A program made the position numbers and the translations under genes. The notes under the pieces were generated by a model that searched no databases, was not told where the DNA came from, and worked only from the letters and a program-made list of their open reading frames with translations. From positions 496,001-560,000 of the forward strand of contig JABRWF010000003.1 in assembly GCA_018343915.1 (NCBI GenBank): a stretch of 64,000 bases of DNA, written 5' to 3'. Source of the DNA: Agroathelia rolfsii (lineage: Eukaryota; Basidiomycota; Agaricomycetes; Amylocorticiales; Amylocorticiaceae). Positions 22,142-36,116 of the stretch are shown here, in pieces (the stretch's first letter is position 1; each line of letters starts with the position of its first letter).

Positions 22142-25100
22142 TGTGAGATAGGGTACAGATGTCCAAGTCTTTGGCAACTAGGCTTTTGGGTGTACTAGCA
22201 GTCCGGTCTATCCGGAGGGAATAGTACAGACAGGAAAAATACAAGCAGAGGGAATGGCAAAGGACGAGGCAAGGAAAAGTGGAGATGGAGAGACAAGAGA
22301 CATTTATAGTGGAATAGCTCCAATGAAGGCAGACGAGTGCTAAGAAAGGGACAGGGAAACATTTGCCGTACAATGGACGATGATGATAATGATGAAATGT
22401 AAGCCAACCAGAACGATGGAAAAAGATGTGCAGCGCAACGTAGCCACCAGATCCCGGCTTGACATCTGTCCGATCCCACGCCATTCCTTTCCTAGCAATC
22501 CAATCCTTACCCGGCGACCTCCCTTTCCCTCGCTTTGCAATGGCCGCATACACCGCCTGCCGGCCACGCACCTCCACCGGAGAGAACTCATCAGTGCTCA
22601 TCGTTCGGTGTCTGGGGGTGGAGAGCACAGAGGTACGCATACGTGAACAAGCTGGCACTTTCCAGACGTAAAGTTCACGAGAAAAGCATGAATAGGAGCC
22701 AAGGCTCCATGGAACATACAAACGATTGTGCCGAGGCCCGAACAATGAAAATCGAAGCATTTGATGATCATGTGATCGCGCACGTCTCATCTAATCTCTC
22801 TGTCTGACTCTCGCCAGTTTTATTTTATTGTATTTGCTTCTTGCTTCTCGTGGTAACGGAACGACTCAACTCAACCCGAAAGTGACATATCTAGCGGCGT
22901 GTCAATCGCACGCTAGACCAGCCGCTATCCATCGGCCATCCAGCTTGTTCGTCCCCTGCTCGCCCACTCGCTCCATGGATTCCGGCAAGTGGCTATGCCG
23001 CTAATATGATCGCTGACCCACAATCTTGTGCGCCGATATATGCCTATTACATGACCCATATGCTACACACTGTGATTTGATGATTGTCCAATTGATTGTC
23101 AGAGGCGCCACTTAATAGTCTACCTGCTTGCACTAGCTGCACATCACCGACCGGTCTCATCCTCAGCCACACTTGTTGTCTATGCCGACCGGAGCGTTCA
23201 ACTTGCCGCCGCCGTCACACGATAGGGGTGATTCCGGCCTAGTCTAGTTACGGCTTGACACTTCTGGAAGAAAAAAAGAAAAAGGCTCCAAGGCTATCAC
23301 CAAAATCACACTAGCCAGACAAGCCATCGCTCGTCGTGCGGCTAGCTTCGCATTCCGGAAATGGTAAAGATGACTGAGATGTGCATGTGTGCGTGCATGC
23401 GTCCGTATGTGACCTGACCCCCTACGTCAACTATGCCATCACAGAGACCGAAAAACTGATAGCCCAATTAAGAGTCCATTGTGTCTAAACACCGCAAACC
23501 CCCTATCTCGAGTTTGCCATCATGACGAGGGTCATCGAGGTCAACTGAGATACTCTTGAATACATGGTTCTCTTCTGTCCTTCGACTGCGTTGTTAAGTA
23601 AACCACTCTTACTGCTCTCTTATCAACTTACCTTGCTCATCGGCTACTTCCAAACCTCACAATCAATCCCGCGCTGGATATCACAAGAAAAAAACGTAAT
23701 GGGCCTCTCTCTTTCCCCCCATCTATTATGTCCGCGCGCACTTCCTCGCTTCCTGCGGCCGCATTTACGCCTAATCCAAGCCAAGCGCCGCACGCGAATC
23801 GGACACACGTTTTGGCTGGAAATGCACCAAAAAAAAAAAAAAAAAATTGTATACATTTTTCCATGACTTGCCTGCCCACCGGAAAAAAAACCCCTTCCCC
23901 CCCTTCTTCACGCTCTCTACAGCCGCTTTCATTGATCTCATTTTTCATTTATACGGAATCTCGCCAGAAAAATGGAATGATAAACTATTAACAATACTTC
24001 ATCCAGTCTAGGCTTCTTTCCCATTGAGTGTTTATGGTATAATCCATTTGAATCAATCACCGGAATTCACAAGGAAGTAAGGAATGTGGGAGGGGGGTGG
24101 GGCGTCGAATAATAATACTCTACGCTCTTTCACTCTCCTTCCCTCCCTCTCACTCTCGCAATCTCATATTCTGTGTATACGGTATACGTGTGTGCATGTG
24201 CGGCTAACGAACTGCCTAGACTTGCTTGGCTTGGGTGAGTGTGTGATGGTCAATGGTCATGATAGATGGTGATGGCGGACGATGGTGATGATGATGTTGA
24301 TGATGGATGGGAACGGGCCTACGCGGTATACAATTTGTTCAGCAACAGAAAAAGGTGGGGGAACACTGCGAAGAGGCGTGTACATCTATTTACACACTAG
24401 CAACCCCACCCACTACATCATAATTTCTTCTTCCCCTTCTTCTTCTCATCTCTATATACCTGACTAGAATCGTCAAACTCTGTTTTTGCGATACATACAT
24501 GGATAGAGGGGTATTTGTCCTTGGAGTACATAGTCATCAGACATAAGGCGCGTCATTCACACACACCTGTGCGTTATAGATGCACAACAGGGACGAGAAA
24601 CAAAATTGATCCTGATCTTATCATGCACAGAACTGCCCAATAAACGGAGACATCCTCAGCACACTCTTACTCGGGAGCAAGCTTTCCATGGTGGGAAAGA
24701 TCCACGATTGTCGATAATCTTCATTTTTCCTTTTTTGGTCAGTCTGGACTCTGACTTGACTGGCACTCTTTGCTTACATCATTCACACATCGGCCCTCGA
24801 GCCATCATCATCGATTGTTGATGCAACTGATGGGGGGGGGGGGAAAGAAGTTGGCCGGCCGAAGAGGGGCGGTGCCCATGAAAAAAAAAAAAAGACAAAG
24901 ACCTTGTTAACTTTGAGTTGTTCTATTTTTCTTCCCTCCTACTTATTGATTCGGGCCGCTTCATCCAATTTTAGTATTAGGTGTATGCGTGCGTATCGGG
25001 CCTGCGTCATATGACAAGTTTCTTTGCACCACAGATATAATAGCGCTAAGCCCAATGTCAAGCCCCCATTCCGACACAGAGTTGCAAAACTCCATGGGTA

Positions 25101-25779
25101 TCTATTCGACACGCGCTGACGCAAGAGAGAGAGAGAGACAGAGAGAGACAGAGAGAAACGCGTAGAACATGCACAAGTATCATGCCTATGACGATGACGA
25201 TATGCAACATTTACATGTGACTTGCCGGCGAATTTCATTTTTCTCTCGATCGCTGAGTACAGCGCTAAGAGTGGTGTGGAGCCAATGTTATGACGACATC
25301 GCTTTGCTTTCAGGTTTCGAATCGGCCGTTCCGTCTGTCTCTGTCTATCCGTCTGATCACCATTGTATATTCGTCCACACATACCTTTTCGCCTATACAC
25401 GTAATAATCATGCATCGTGTTCTCAGTACACATATACTGTGTTCTTCATCTAAAAGAAGCTTGCCTCAGTTCTGCCTGTGATAAAACTGAACTGGAATCC
25501 TGAGAACAAGGGTCGAAAATAAAAATAATCAAGACACTCACTACCCCGTTCCATTTGCTCGCAATGCTCATGATAACATGATCAAACCTACGTTCTGTTT
25601 TTATGGCGTATCTTGAGATTTCATTGCCAACATCACCGCCATCGCTCTCGGGACTTTGGGAAGTGGAAGTTAGACATCTTTATTCGTGCGTTGGCATGGA
25701 GCATCGCACGGTATGGAATTCGTACGCAACAACACCACAAGAATGTGCAGTTCACATTTTGGAATAGAGAATACCTGTT

Positions 25780-25802
25780 TCTCTCTCTCTCTCTCTCTCT
25801 CT
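25780..25802. repeat. CT dinucleotide microsatellite
   Basis: Tandem CT units within the gene-poor stretch. Confidence 0.85.
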
Positions 25803-26651
25803 TTTTCACTCTTTTTCGCTTCACTACCTTCACATGTGATGATGATAATGTTAACATACGCATAAGCCATTCATTCACGGTGTCAAAACGCGCCATAGGG
25901 GACGAGAAGACGACCAAACCCAGCGCAATGGCGAAATTATCTGATACGCCGCATCAAGTAGACCCTTGCTTATTGGTTAGTGTATTAGAATCGCAAAAAA
26001 GGCTAGAACGCCACGTTCTAGCGAAAAGGAGATAGATACACTTGAACATGTCTTTGTGAATTATCTAGTGTCATTATAGCGTGATATCTCGCCTGCACGG
26101 ATTGATATGGTTTCTGGATTTCTACATTTCTGCGATTTTGTGTACCAGTGTATGCAAGTGTGTGCGCGTGCCTTCTAGTGACACTAGTGACAGGTGATAT
26201 CTGATGGCGATCATGTTCCCATTGAATAAGCCAGTGTATCAGGTGTATCTGAATCCTAATCCATCTGTCAAACCTTTGAAGGCAGCTCTGATGCTCGACT
26301 GTTATGTTGCAATGTAATGGCTTATGCATGTTCCTATCTTCAAAAACAACATTCTGTGTACGTACCTTCTGGGCTCGACTCAAAGTCTTGTTTTAGTTTC
26401 TTTTTCGTTTACCCGTTTGACCATGTGAATACATCATAACCAAAAATCATCATACCTGTCACTGTTGTGGTCGACTTTTCCCGCCTTGGCAAAAGATCCA
26501 TGCGAGTTATCGGCCATGCACATGCACCACTAGTATTCACCAACAACCCGAATACCTGCAGTACTAGCAGATAGGAAAACGCCTATATCCCCGTATGAAC
26601 CGGTACCTCTTACTCAACATAGTCATTCATATTGAACGGTGCCACTGACAA

Positions 26652-26675
26652 TGTGTGTGTGTGTGTGTGTGTGTT
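26652..26675. repeat. TG dinucleotide microsatellite
   Basis: Tandem TG units within the gene-poor stretch. The short open frame across it, rich in Val-Cys, is an artefact of the repeat. Confidence 0.9.
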
Positions 26676-29600
26676 TGTGTCCCAGAAGCCAATGGCGTAA
26701 ACGACTGTGGCAGCGGAGAAATTTCGCTCCGGACATGTAGTGCTCACGGAAGAAGACCAAAGACAAACGACAGCTCCGGTTATTATAAAAAAAAGAGTTT
26801 TTCTTCCGATTTTGTCGTACCCGAAAGAGCGGACCGATCGAGAGACCCTCGAGAGCTTGAGCGGCTTTTGGATTCTTGGAGCGATCACTTTACCGGAAGT
26901 TGGAGCGGCGGGTGTAAGAAAACTCGGAACTGAATGTTACTGAACGGTCGGCGTCGGCATAGTATTGGGGTGTGATAGCTGATAAGTGTGCGCCGCCGGG
27001 TTGCGCTACGATGTATTGCACTCCTCAGGTTTGTCATCGATGTCAATACTAAGCGACTAATCGGCTAATGAGCTTGGACACAGCTTCATGTCGAGTCCGA
27101 GTCCGAGAATACCGAGTAGCGCATAACCGATGACATTGATGACATTTCAGGAGATATCGACTAGGGCGGCATTTCATGTGCGTACTGTGCCAGTGCTCGT
27201 CGAAACACGTATATGAAACAAAGTCATGTATTTCTCCACACGGTGTGTGCTAGCGCCCGACGTGCTGGGTTACAAGGGACAAGTTTTTTTCTTTCTTATT
27301 CGCTTCCGGCCATGTGCGTTTTTTTCGCTGTTTAATCACATCTTTCGTCATCACTATCTCATCTCATTTTCAACGGCGCTATGGATGTGCTATCTCTCTA
27401 GCTGTTACCATCGGAGACGTGATTTTTGGATCTTACTTTTGAGGTATTTGGATGCATTGCGTTGGTCTCGCCGGTTTTGTACTTCTTCCTTCCTCGGATC
27501 CCTGAACATATTTATCACATGCATCAACATCATTGACACTACTATACTCGGATTACCGTTATGGCTTTTATGTTCCACCGTCATGGCTGTCTGTCACCTC
27601 TATTCAACCTAGTACGGACCCTGGTTTTACCATACTATTGGCATACACCATCTCCTCGTAGATTCAATCAGCTTGAGGCTCCTATACGTTCAACATTCAT
27701 TTCCCGCAAGTACCAACAGGAGTCCATATGGTCGCTGCAATCCAGGACCGGCGATGTCCTGCAACAAGTAACTAACATATGGTGCCTTTGCTTGGTCAAC
27801 TTCATTTGAAGCTCATCTATGATGTTTTAATTTAGATGCTGTAACGTAGATAACATGGGTTAATGCGCCATGTTCGCCTTTTTCTCCTCTTCGGTCGTCC
27901 CTGGTTATAGGTTTGCCGGATCGAGTTAGTCTCATTGAGTTTGTCCGCTACCACCGAGAGCTTCAAGTTAGACTCACAACTATTCATTATGGAGAAGGCA
28001 TCACCTGGCTTATCTCATGACTGAACTCAGGCTCGAGGACAGACTATAAGGATGATGACCTACTATCTATATCTTGGAGCAATCGCTTTTGTGATCATCT
28101 GACAAACGTTGACTCATAAACCATAAAAAGGCGCTTACACTTAGTAATAAACATTCGATGCTTGTTATAAGCCCGATATGGGTTAGCACCTCTGCCCTAC
28201 CTATTCATTGATCTAACCGTCTGCCCATCCATTCGGGATAATCTCTCCATACGTCGAGTAGGATCAATTTCTCTTTCATATATCTTCTTTATGCTTTTTG
28301 TTATCTCTCAATTTTTCTCACATTTGCTCTCAAGCCGATGCGATAGCTGTACACAACAAAGCCCGGACACCTGTCTCCTGCCTCCCGTCTGGGAATTCAT
28401 TGATGCCGTCAAAGTATACGTATGGTGAAAAAAAAAATCATGTTCATTTTCAAATGGTGCGTACCAGCTGACCTTGGTACATGTCCTGTGTTCAGGCCTG
28501 TCATGAAGATGGCATTCATTAACGATCTATTCCCCCTTGCTAGCGCATACAATGTACAGGCCCGGGGATTTCCGTGAAATGTATCTCGTACCTACTGGGC
28601 TTTTGAATTATACGTATCTCTCCTGGGCCTCGAGAGATGCTTACACGTAAACACAAACTATGCATACGCTTTTCGTGTACTCCGACGCGCATTGGTTAGT
28701 ATATTAGTTTTTTCCCCCCCACTTTGTGAGTTATCAACCGACTTATAGGACCACTGGCTAATAACCAAACCTTTACGGTTAGTTTTACTAACTCCGGGAT
28801 TTACACATGGGCTTCGGCCTCGAGCACATAGCAAGCCCCTCAGCGGACAATAACAATGGACATGTGGCCTGTCTGTAAGTTTACCAGTCCGCCCGTCGCA
28901 CTCTGTCTATCGTTAGCTTTCTGGATTTCCACTCCTCCGCGGAACAGCTGATCGTCAATCATCTTGTACACGACGGCTGGCTAGCCGTCTCCCTCACGTG
29001 CCAGCTACTACCTCCGCCATGCTATACGATCTTGCTGACTATACTCCCCGGACCCCCTACCCTTTCCTCTTGCTATGGTTCTTTACTCTAGTTGTGGATG
29101 CATGAATTCACGATGCGTCTTGTTGGAGCTCTAGGCCTGCAACTGCGAGGCTGTTTGATTTCTCCCCTGATAACCGAAACTCTTTTATCTATTTTCCGTT
29201 CATAGCCGGTGCCTTGCCTTTTTTCTCTCCTGTTTCGTTTATCTGTACTCGTTCTCCGCTACTCCATGAAATTCTGATAATGTCGCATGCGTAGCTTTGG
29301 ATGGTCCGAGCCCTACGAGTACGGATATAGGGCCTGTTGATGCATGAAATCATTACCCCCTGTCTTAACCGGATTTCCTTGTATTTGATGCCTCGAGGCC
29401 GCGAGTATTTTCGATACAATTGCTGAGGTGGAGACGGCTATGGTTATCACCCCCTTCCCTTCTGCTTACGCGATGTGCAGTGTTTGTGAACGGCATAAGG
29501 AAGGAAAGAAGAGAAAGATCAGGGCTTGGCCTTTGTATAGTGTGCACGACTTGTGGAGCTCATTATCTTGCGGGCTCTGCACCTTGGGCAGGGATATTTC

Positions 29601-31292
29601 CCCTCTCTCGGCGCCCTCGATCTTCATTCATTCATTCATTTTTTTTCTGGCTAGCTTTGCCTATCCAATAAGCGGTCATTTTAATAATCAGTTTTTATCG
29701 ATGAATAAATGGATAGATGAAAAGAAAAGAGCTAGCTAACGGTACCGAAATGGAATATTGATTCATTTCGATTTTGGCAACTTTATAGATTGTGTATCTT
29801 ACATTGACAGTAGCATTAAATCGCAGTGGAAATTTCGTAGGTTCTACATTATGCTTGCTGGCGTCAATGATTTTTTATTACATTATTTCAGATTTATTTT
29901 CATTATTTAAACGTCAGAATAGGTAGATCACTTGCTTATACCTTTTTTTTTTTTTTTTTTTTTTTGAAATCATACATAATCCTGAAGTGGGCTATTAGCT
30001 CAGAATATAGCCCTTCTCTAAGAATGCACTACGGCGAGCATATATCCAACCGACTTTTTACCCCGGTGCGCACTGGCACCTCTTCCGCACTTATATCAAA
30101 TTTGACGTAAATACACAAAGTTCAAGATTTTTTTTTTTTGATCCGACTTCTATAAACTGAACAAAATGTATACTAGTACCTGTCCTATATCTACACATTT
30201 TTATCCTAGGCTGTGCGAGTCAACTCTTACGTACGATGTCCATTTATGGGTTCTAGATCATGAGCCATTGTGTAGAACGGGTTAAGGGCTTCAAGGCAGT
30301 GGCAAGGTCGTCATCCGCTCGTCATCTACACTCATCGAGCCCATGGTATGGTCTAGGTATGAGAGAACGGACTCGAAATACACACTTCTAGAATGGTTCA
30401 ATCCCAGTATCCGTATTGTTTTTGATTCTGCTATTGATTGGGTAGATGCCGCTGCCTCCTGGGATAGATATAGCTTTCTTGCACGATAAACAAATACCAT
30501 TAATTATCCGAAACACACATACGGGCCGTCGGGCCGTTAGGAGCAAATGCGAAAACAATGAAGTATCTCAGCGTGTGACCTCCAATGCAGAGCCCCTTGA
30601 TGTGACTTGAACGACTAGGCAAACTAATACACCGTCTATAGCGTACAAGGCACTGTTAATGTGAACGCTGATTGAATAGACAAGGCAGAGCCATTTGTTT
30701 TGGCAGCTACTATCGGAGTCCAAGGAAGGTCTGCGGTTGCATTAATCCTCCCTTCGTCTCTATTGATTCGCTGGTTCCGCTTAGAAGATTAATCCTTTCG
30801 GATAAGAAGGCGTGAGTGGGCGAAGCATGGGAGGGGTAGGAAGGTTGCAACAAAATATCAAGTACGTAATTAGTGAATTACCGTATTACCTTTCATGTTT
30901 TCCTATTTGGCGCGATATACTTGTTTCGGCTGCAGTTCTCGGGTTACCATCACGAAAGTGGTACATCAGCATCTTTGTCGATAGATTTAGCACATAAATC
31001 CTACTAATACAAGACTCAATTCACAATAACAGACTTCCGTGGTAACATCAAAGTCTGGGCCGAACACAGGTAGATTGGCTCGGCATCAGAAGTAATAGCT
31101 AGTATACAATACCAACAGTAATAGCCTGAGTAGCTGAGAAAATTTTTTGCATAATGTCTAGTTTATAGATAGAAAACGACCAAGGCTTGTGGTAAGCGCA
31201 TGTATCAATCAAAACCTCAAGAACCATATGGTGTTCCACAACAGATGTTACCTATGATGCCAAGTCATCGCAGGCCTCAATGGTCCGCGCAT

Positions 31293-33159
31293 TCAGTTCG
31301 TCTCTGTAGACGAATAGCCCATGTCAACCGCCGCACGCATACGGTCTCCATAACGGATTGTAAACCAGAGTATTCTGTGTGAAATAGATAGAATGATATT
31401 GGTATTTGCAATAATGTTGATTAGCGGGCAAGGCGAGTACAAGGAAAACATAAGAAGACGCACATGAACCCGACCCAGGCCAACGCGGCAGCGATAGCGT
31501 CTACGGCCAGCACACCAATCCGGTCAATTAAAGGAATAATGGCGCTTGTTGCAAAGGCGAGTAAGATAGATCGAAAGGCACTTTCAAAGGGGAAAATATT
31601 TTTATTTATGCTTTTGGAAAAACATATAAGGAATCTCCTACAGCATAGCAGCAACAACCTCAGCGCTACGATCGTGTAGTATATCCACGCCATAAGCTGT
31701 AGCAGGACTTGTCACAAAATCGACCTAGCAATTATAACTCTAGTAAGTCCATTACTTCTTCGATGTAAGAACGTACCCCGAGCCCATTGAGAAAGAAGCA
31801 GATTAGATTCAGCACCAGGCCGGTAGTACCGGGCACGTAGGTCACAAAGATGCCGCTGAATAGTACAGATAATGGCACGAAAAGCAATGCACCCGCTAAC
31901 GTGGCACGTAGACGGTCTTCGGGCACCCATGTTCTGTCGCCGCTGGTAGAGGTCGAACGCTCAGGTGTCTCGCTTGAGATGAAATTGGCTTGCTCGAGCT
32001 CGGCTTTACGTCTCTGCCGTGATCGAATGATGATGCGATCAGATATCCAGCCCGCTACGGGTGCTCCAACTATTCATGAGCGAACAAATTATGGTGATCA
32101 GGAAATTTCCGCAAATAGAAAGCAGGACGTATGCGCACTTAAATTGCCGAGGCCTTCAGGAAGGAAACAAGCCCCAATAACTGCGGAGTTGTGAATGTTA
32201 TATCGCTCCCCAATGGTCTGATTTATTGGTATAAGCAACGTATAGTCGGTCAGAAGAACCACCCAGCCGGCCAGTGTTGCCGCCATGACATTCGGGCTTC
32301 GCAAGAGCCCAAAGCTATTCAGAGGGTTTACTAGTACAAATTGCCGTGCCTTGCTACCCTTTGCCTCTGCCTTTGCATTGTATTTATCGATGCCTAACAC
32401 ACCCGGATGACTAGTCTCTGGCAAGAGAGCAAGGATGACGATGAAGGCCAGCAGACCCAAAGCGCCCAGGAAGAGTTGCATCACACGCCACGATGCGTAC
32501 TTTGTTGCAACACCGCCTGCGAGTGGTGCAATGGCCGGCCCGAGTAACATAACTGCGAAAAAGATGCCTGTTGCCCTGCCACGCTCCTCGAGCTTGTAGA
32601 TGTCGCCAATGACTGCGCTGCCGTTGGACCAACCAACAGCAGAACCAAACGCTTGTATAAATCGCCAGATCATGAGGGCTGAGACGTCGTGCGAAAATGC
32701 GACCCCCACAGAGCCGATTACGAGGAGAGGAAGTGATAGGAGGTAGATGACACGCCGACCATCTGCACAAGAAAATCAGAGGCCAAAGACTGTTGGGTTA
32801 TTGGCCGAGGTACGTACAGAATGTGGAATATGATCCCCAGGTTGATACACCAATAGCACCGGCACCTATAGAGAGGCTGACTGCCATACTAATGACTTCT
32901 GGACGAGAGTGGAGATCATGGGAAATCTGGGGTATTGAGGGGATGAAAGAACCTTCAGGATAATCACATATTCTAAGTCCATGTCTGTGTATGAAAGTCC
33001 GAATCACCAACCAGACACAAAAAGGGGCAATAGAGCACAACACGAGACGATTGCAGTAATGGTCCGCTTTTTTCGGGGCGAGAAGCGCGCATAGACCAGC
33101 TCATGTTCACGTTTTCGTAGGAGAGGTGTTTCCTCGTATTCACCAGGGTGAGGGCCCAT
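31293..33159 (-). CDS. MFS transporter, array copy A (intron-reduced)
   Basis: First member of the five-gene array, ending ILWFTIRYGDRMRAAVDMGYSSTETN. The start at 33159 gives MGPHPGEYEETPLL, then FSPRKKRTITAIV and helix 1. It has motifs DGRRVIYLLSLPLL, WRFIQAFGSAVGWSNGSAVIGDIYKLEERG, LLPETSHPG and GAPVAGWISDRIIIRSRQRR, with a copy-specific hydrophilic insertion of about 25 residues after motif A. The 624-nt exon at 32139-32762 spans positions where the paralogs have four introns, and the intron after VIS is also absent, so five introns are missing here. The 5' and 3' introns remain. No stop or frameshift was seen. It is likely a 12-helix DHA1-type proton antiporter in the plasma membrane; substrate unknown. 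Confidence 0.9.
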
Positions 33160-33508
33160 GACTGTGTAGGGAAAATGTGGGAGAAAACTGCATTATTTTG
33201 AATGGGTGGTGTATTATATGCACCACCTCTCAAGGTGCATGAGTGAGTATCATGCTCCCTTGTGACGTCATGGATGCATAATGGATCTAGAGAGGGAAAG
33301 AGGGGAGCGGAAACAAGTTTTAATCATAACCAACTTGAGTCACCAGTGGCGCGTAGTGCTTGACTATCATGATGCTTCCGTTCTACATACACCCAACTGC
33401 AGTGCAATGTTTTCAATACCACACGTCTGTAGTTATTGGGTATATACCCCTCTAGTAAAAAGTATAGAATCTGCCGAAATAGGCGATTCATTTATATCGT
33501 ACGGGAAT

Positions 33509-35653
33509 CTAATTATTTTGCGCTGTCGAGTAACCAATGTCTTTCCATGCCCGCATTCGATCACCATACTTAATTGTGAAGCAAATTCCGCTGCAAACAA
33601 AGTATAGGAGTCAATACGACTAAAATGGCGTATAGAATACAAGTTAAGAAACACACATTGCGCTTAAGAACTCGAGGAATGCAGCAATAGAGGCCGTGCC
33701 CGATAACTGAATCGTGTTTACAAGGGGAATGATCATGGACGTAGTGCACGCTAGGAATGCAGAACGACACGCCCTGAACATTAGCGTCAGTGCTTATACT
33801 CGTGTAAAACCTCTGTCCATACATCCACTTACATACTAACAGCAACGACCTCCGCGCTATGGTCGTGCAAGATATCAACACTATAGGATGTCAGCGTTCC
33901 AAACGCCATGTCGATCTGGACCAAACACTCATGTGAGTCTCCCACGGCACAAAGGAAAGAAAAAAAATAAAATCGTACTCCAAACCCATTTATGAAGAAG
34001 CCAATTAAGGCGAGTGTCAAGCCTAGCGTGCCATCTATATAGTCAATTACAAATCCAGTAAATACCAAAGACGCTGGGATTATGAATAACAACCCCGGCA
34101 ACGTTGCTTTGAGTCGATCCTCTGGTGCCCAGACCCCTTTACGGGCCTGGCGAGCATGTATGACTATCTTATCAGATAGCCAGCCTCCAACAGGTGCACC
34201 GACTGTACAAGTCCATCCATTTTGAGCCTCGACACAAAAAAATTAAACGTCGAGGAATATCTCACGCATATTCCCAACGCCAGCAGGCAAGAAACATAAA
34301 CCAATCAGTGCGTCGTTTTTTATATTGAACCGCCTTCCCTGTTTGAGTTAGATAAGGGAAAGAATAAAATAAAAGCATGGTGGACCAGCATTGGCTTACG
34401 ATCGTATATGCAATCGGCAGCTGCAACACTATTCAAAAAAAGTGAGTATAAGATATAAGACGAGATTGAGCTCCTTTATCAACTTGCCATATTCGGTCAA
34501 AATAACGAGTGCTCCTGCGAGTGTCTGAGTGGATCATATTGAATCACTTGTTGGGATTACTAGCCAAAATGAAAGCACTTACTACAGCTAAAATATTTGG
34601 ACTCCGCAAGAGTGCTAGACTTTTTACCGGATTGATCCAAATGAGTCCGTGTTTTGGCGGTAGTCCTTCGCTTCCGCGTTTTTGATTCACTAGATCCTTT
34701 CCTCTTGTCCCCGGATGCGACGTTTCAGGTAAATACAAAGCGATTAATACCCAAACTAGCAATCCATAGAAACCGAGAGCTAGTTGCAGTACCCGCCAGG
34801 AAGAGTATTGCGCGGCGATGCCACCTGCAAGGGGAGCGAGTGCAGGACCGAGAAGGACGGCCTGTTGTGAAAAACAGATATTCGGTGGTGCGTACAAAAC
34901 AGCGTGTCAAAAGTTAGTCTTACGGCCCAGAAAATGCCCATGGCCGTTCCACGCTCTTCGAGCTTATAAATATCGGATATAACGGCCGATCCAACGGAAG
35001 TACCTATGGACGCCCCAAATGCTTGCACAAATCGCAGTGACATGAGCCACGTCACATTTTGAGATGTTGCTACGCCAATACAACCCAAAATCAGTAAGGG
35101 GAGGGCGGAAAGAAGGATAGGCCGTCGGCCATCTGTACGGAAGTGATAGTTAAAAGATGTTACTAATATCCATATCAAGAGCTCAGGCAGCTACTATTAA
35201 CAGTCAATACTCACAATACTTGGAATATGGTGCCCAGAAGAGACTGCCTACCGCGACTGCAAACACAGAGAGGCTCACAGCAAGACTATTAGAGAACGCC
35301 CCAGTCAACATCCATCGAAAGAAGCCGTTAGTAAGTGATAATACACTAACCTTATAACCGAGCCAGTAGTTCCGAAGTCTCGAGCAATAGCAGGAATAGA
35401 GGGAATGAAAGACCCTAATGAAGATTTTTAGATTGACGTCAATAAGACTCTGAGATCCCAAGGATCTCTACTAGTATGGAACCAAGTTTCCCACTAATAA
35501 GTTGGTACTAGGCATACCAGATGTGAAAAAAGGCAAGATCCCGGTCCAGGAAACTATAGCAACGATTGCCCTTTTCTTCGCTGGGCTGAATCTTTTGTAT
35601 ACAGCCTCATGGGGCTTTATTTGCTCGAACAAAGGTGTTTCTTCAGTTTCCAT
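33509..35653 (-). CDS. MFS transporter, array copy B
   Basis: Starts METEETPLFEQIKPHEAVYKRF and ends YGDRMRAWKDIGYSTAQNN. About twelve exons, joined by introns at the same places as the solitary copy at 20 kb. Motifs: GSFIPSIPAIARDFGTTGSVI, DGRRPILLSALPLL, RFVQAFGASIGTSVGSAVISDIYKLEERGTAMG, GGIAAQYSSWRVLQLALG, LPETSHPG and GAPVGGWLSDKIVIHARQ (motif A). All visible exons are open. The family is fungal drug:proton antiporter-like MFS, with efflux of an unknown small molecule inferred. It shares with copies A, C, D and E the N-terminal EETPLL box and the C-terminal YGDxxRAWxDMGYST tail, absent from the 20-kb copy's C-terminus. Confidence 0.9.
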
Positions 35654-36116
35654 GATGGCAGGTGTGAAAGTCCTCCCTTTTTTTTACTCAGTGAGTCACA
35701 AAAGAAACAGCATGTGCATTATATCAGTGCGGCGGGTACCGTCACGGTGCCGGCAGTCACGAGTTTGTAAGAAATGATTAGTGCTGACTCGACGTCAATT
35801 CAAAATGCAATCATCATCCTATGGCCGAATTGCGCTATACAGCTTGAATGGCTCAACATGTGTTGCGCTGGGCATGTGTTACAGTTGAGCTACTCGTTAT
35901 TAAGATGTGGGATGGGACCACATCAAGGTTACGACCAAAAAATTAGATTTCATTCAGTTGCCATCATCACAAGTCGCATATCTGGGAAAGCTACAAAGAA
36001 GGGCATTACAGATACAAAGTACCTCTACTAGTTGTTACATGTATACCCATTTCACACTTTACATCATACCCTCTTCTCATACAAGTTGATTAGATGGACG
36101 GCAAGATCATCAGAAA
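35654..36116. other. Intergenic spacer in the MFS array
   Basis: Promoter side of copy B and 3' side of copy C. No gene visible. Confidence 0.5.

Larger units (their letters stand above)
22142..31292. other. 9.1 kb gene-poor stretch
   Basis: No frame on either strand has recognisable domains, and no chain of exons with good borders was found. Contents noted: TG microsatellite near 26652-26675, CT microsatellite near 25780-25802, GA-rich run near 25120-25150, A-run at 23831-23847, G-run at 24832-24842, T-run near 29942-29966, and a GATGAT-rich patch near 24280-24305. Open frames of 60-160 codons have random-looking composition. It could hold long non-coding RNA, a lineage-specific gene with small exons, or old transposon relics; I can support none of these. 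Confidence 0.5.

Noticed and set aside
24084..29739. Short open frames of 60-164 codons in the gene-poor block
   Set aside because: They have random-looking composition, no domains, no consistent splice chain, and several cross microsatellites.
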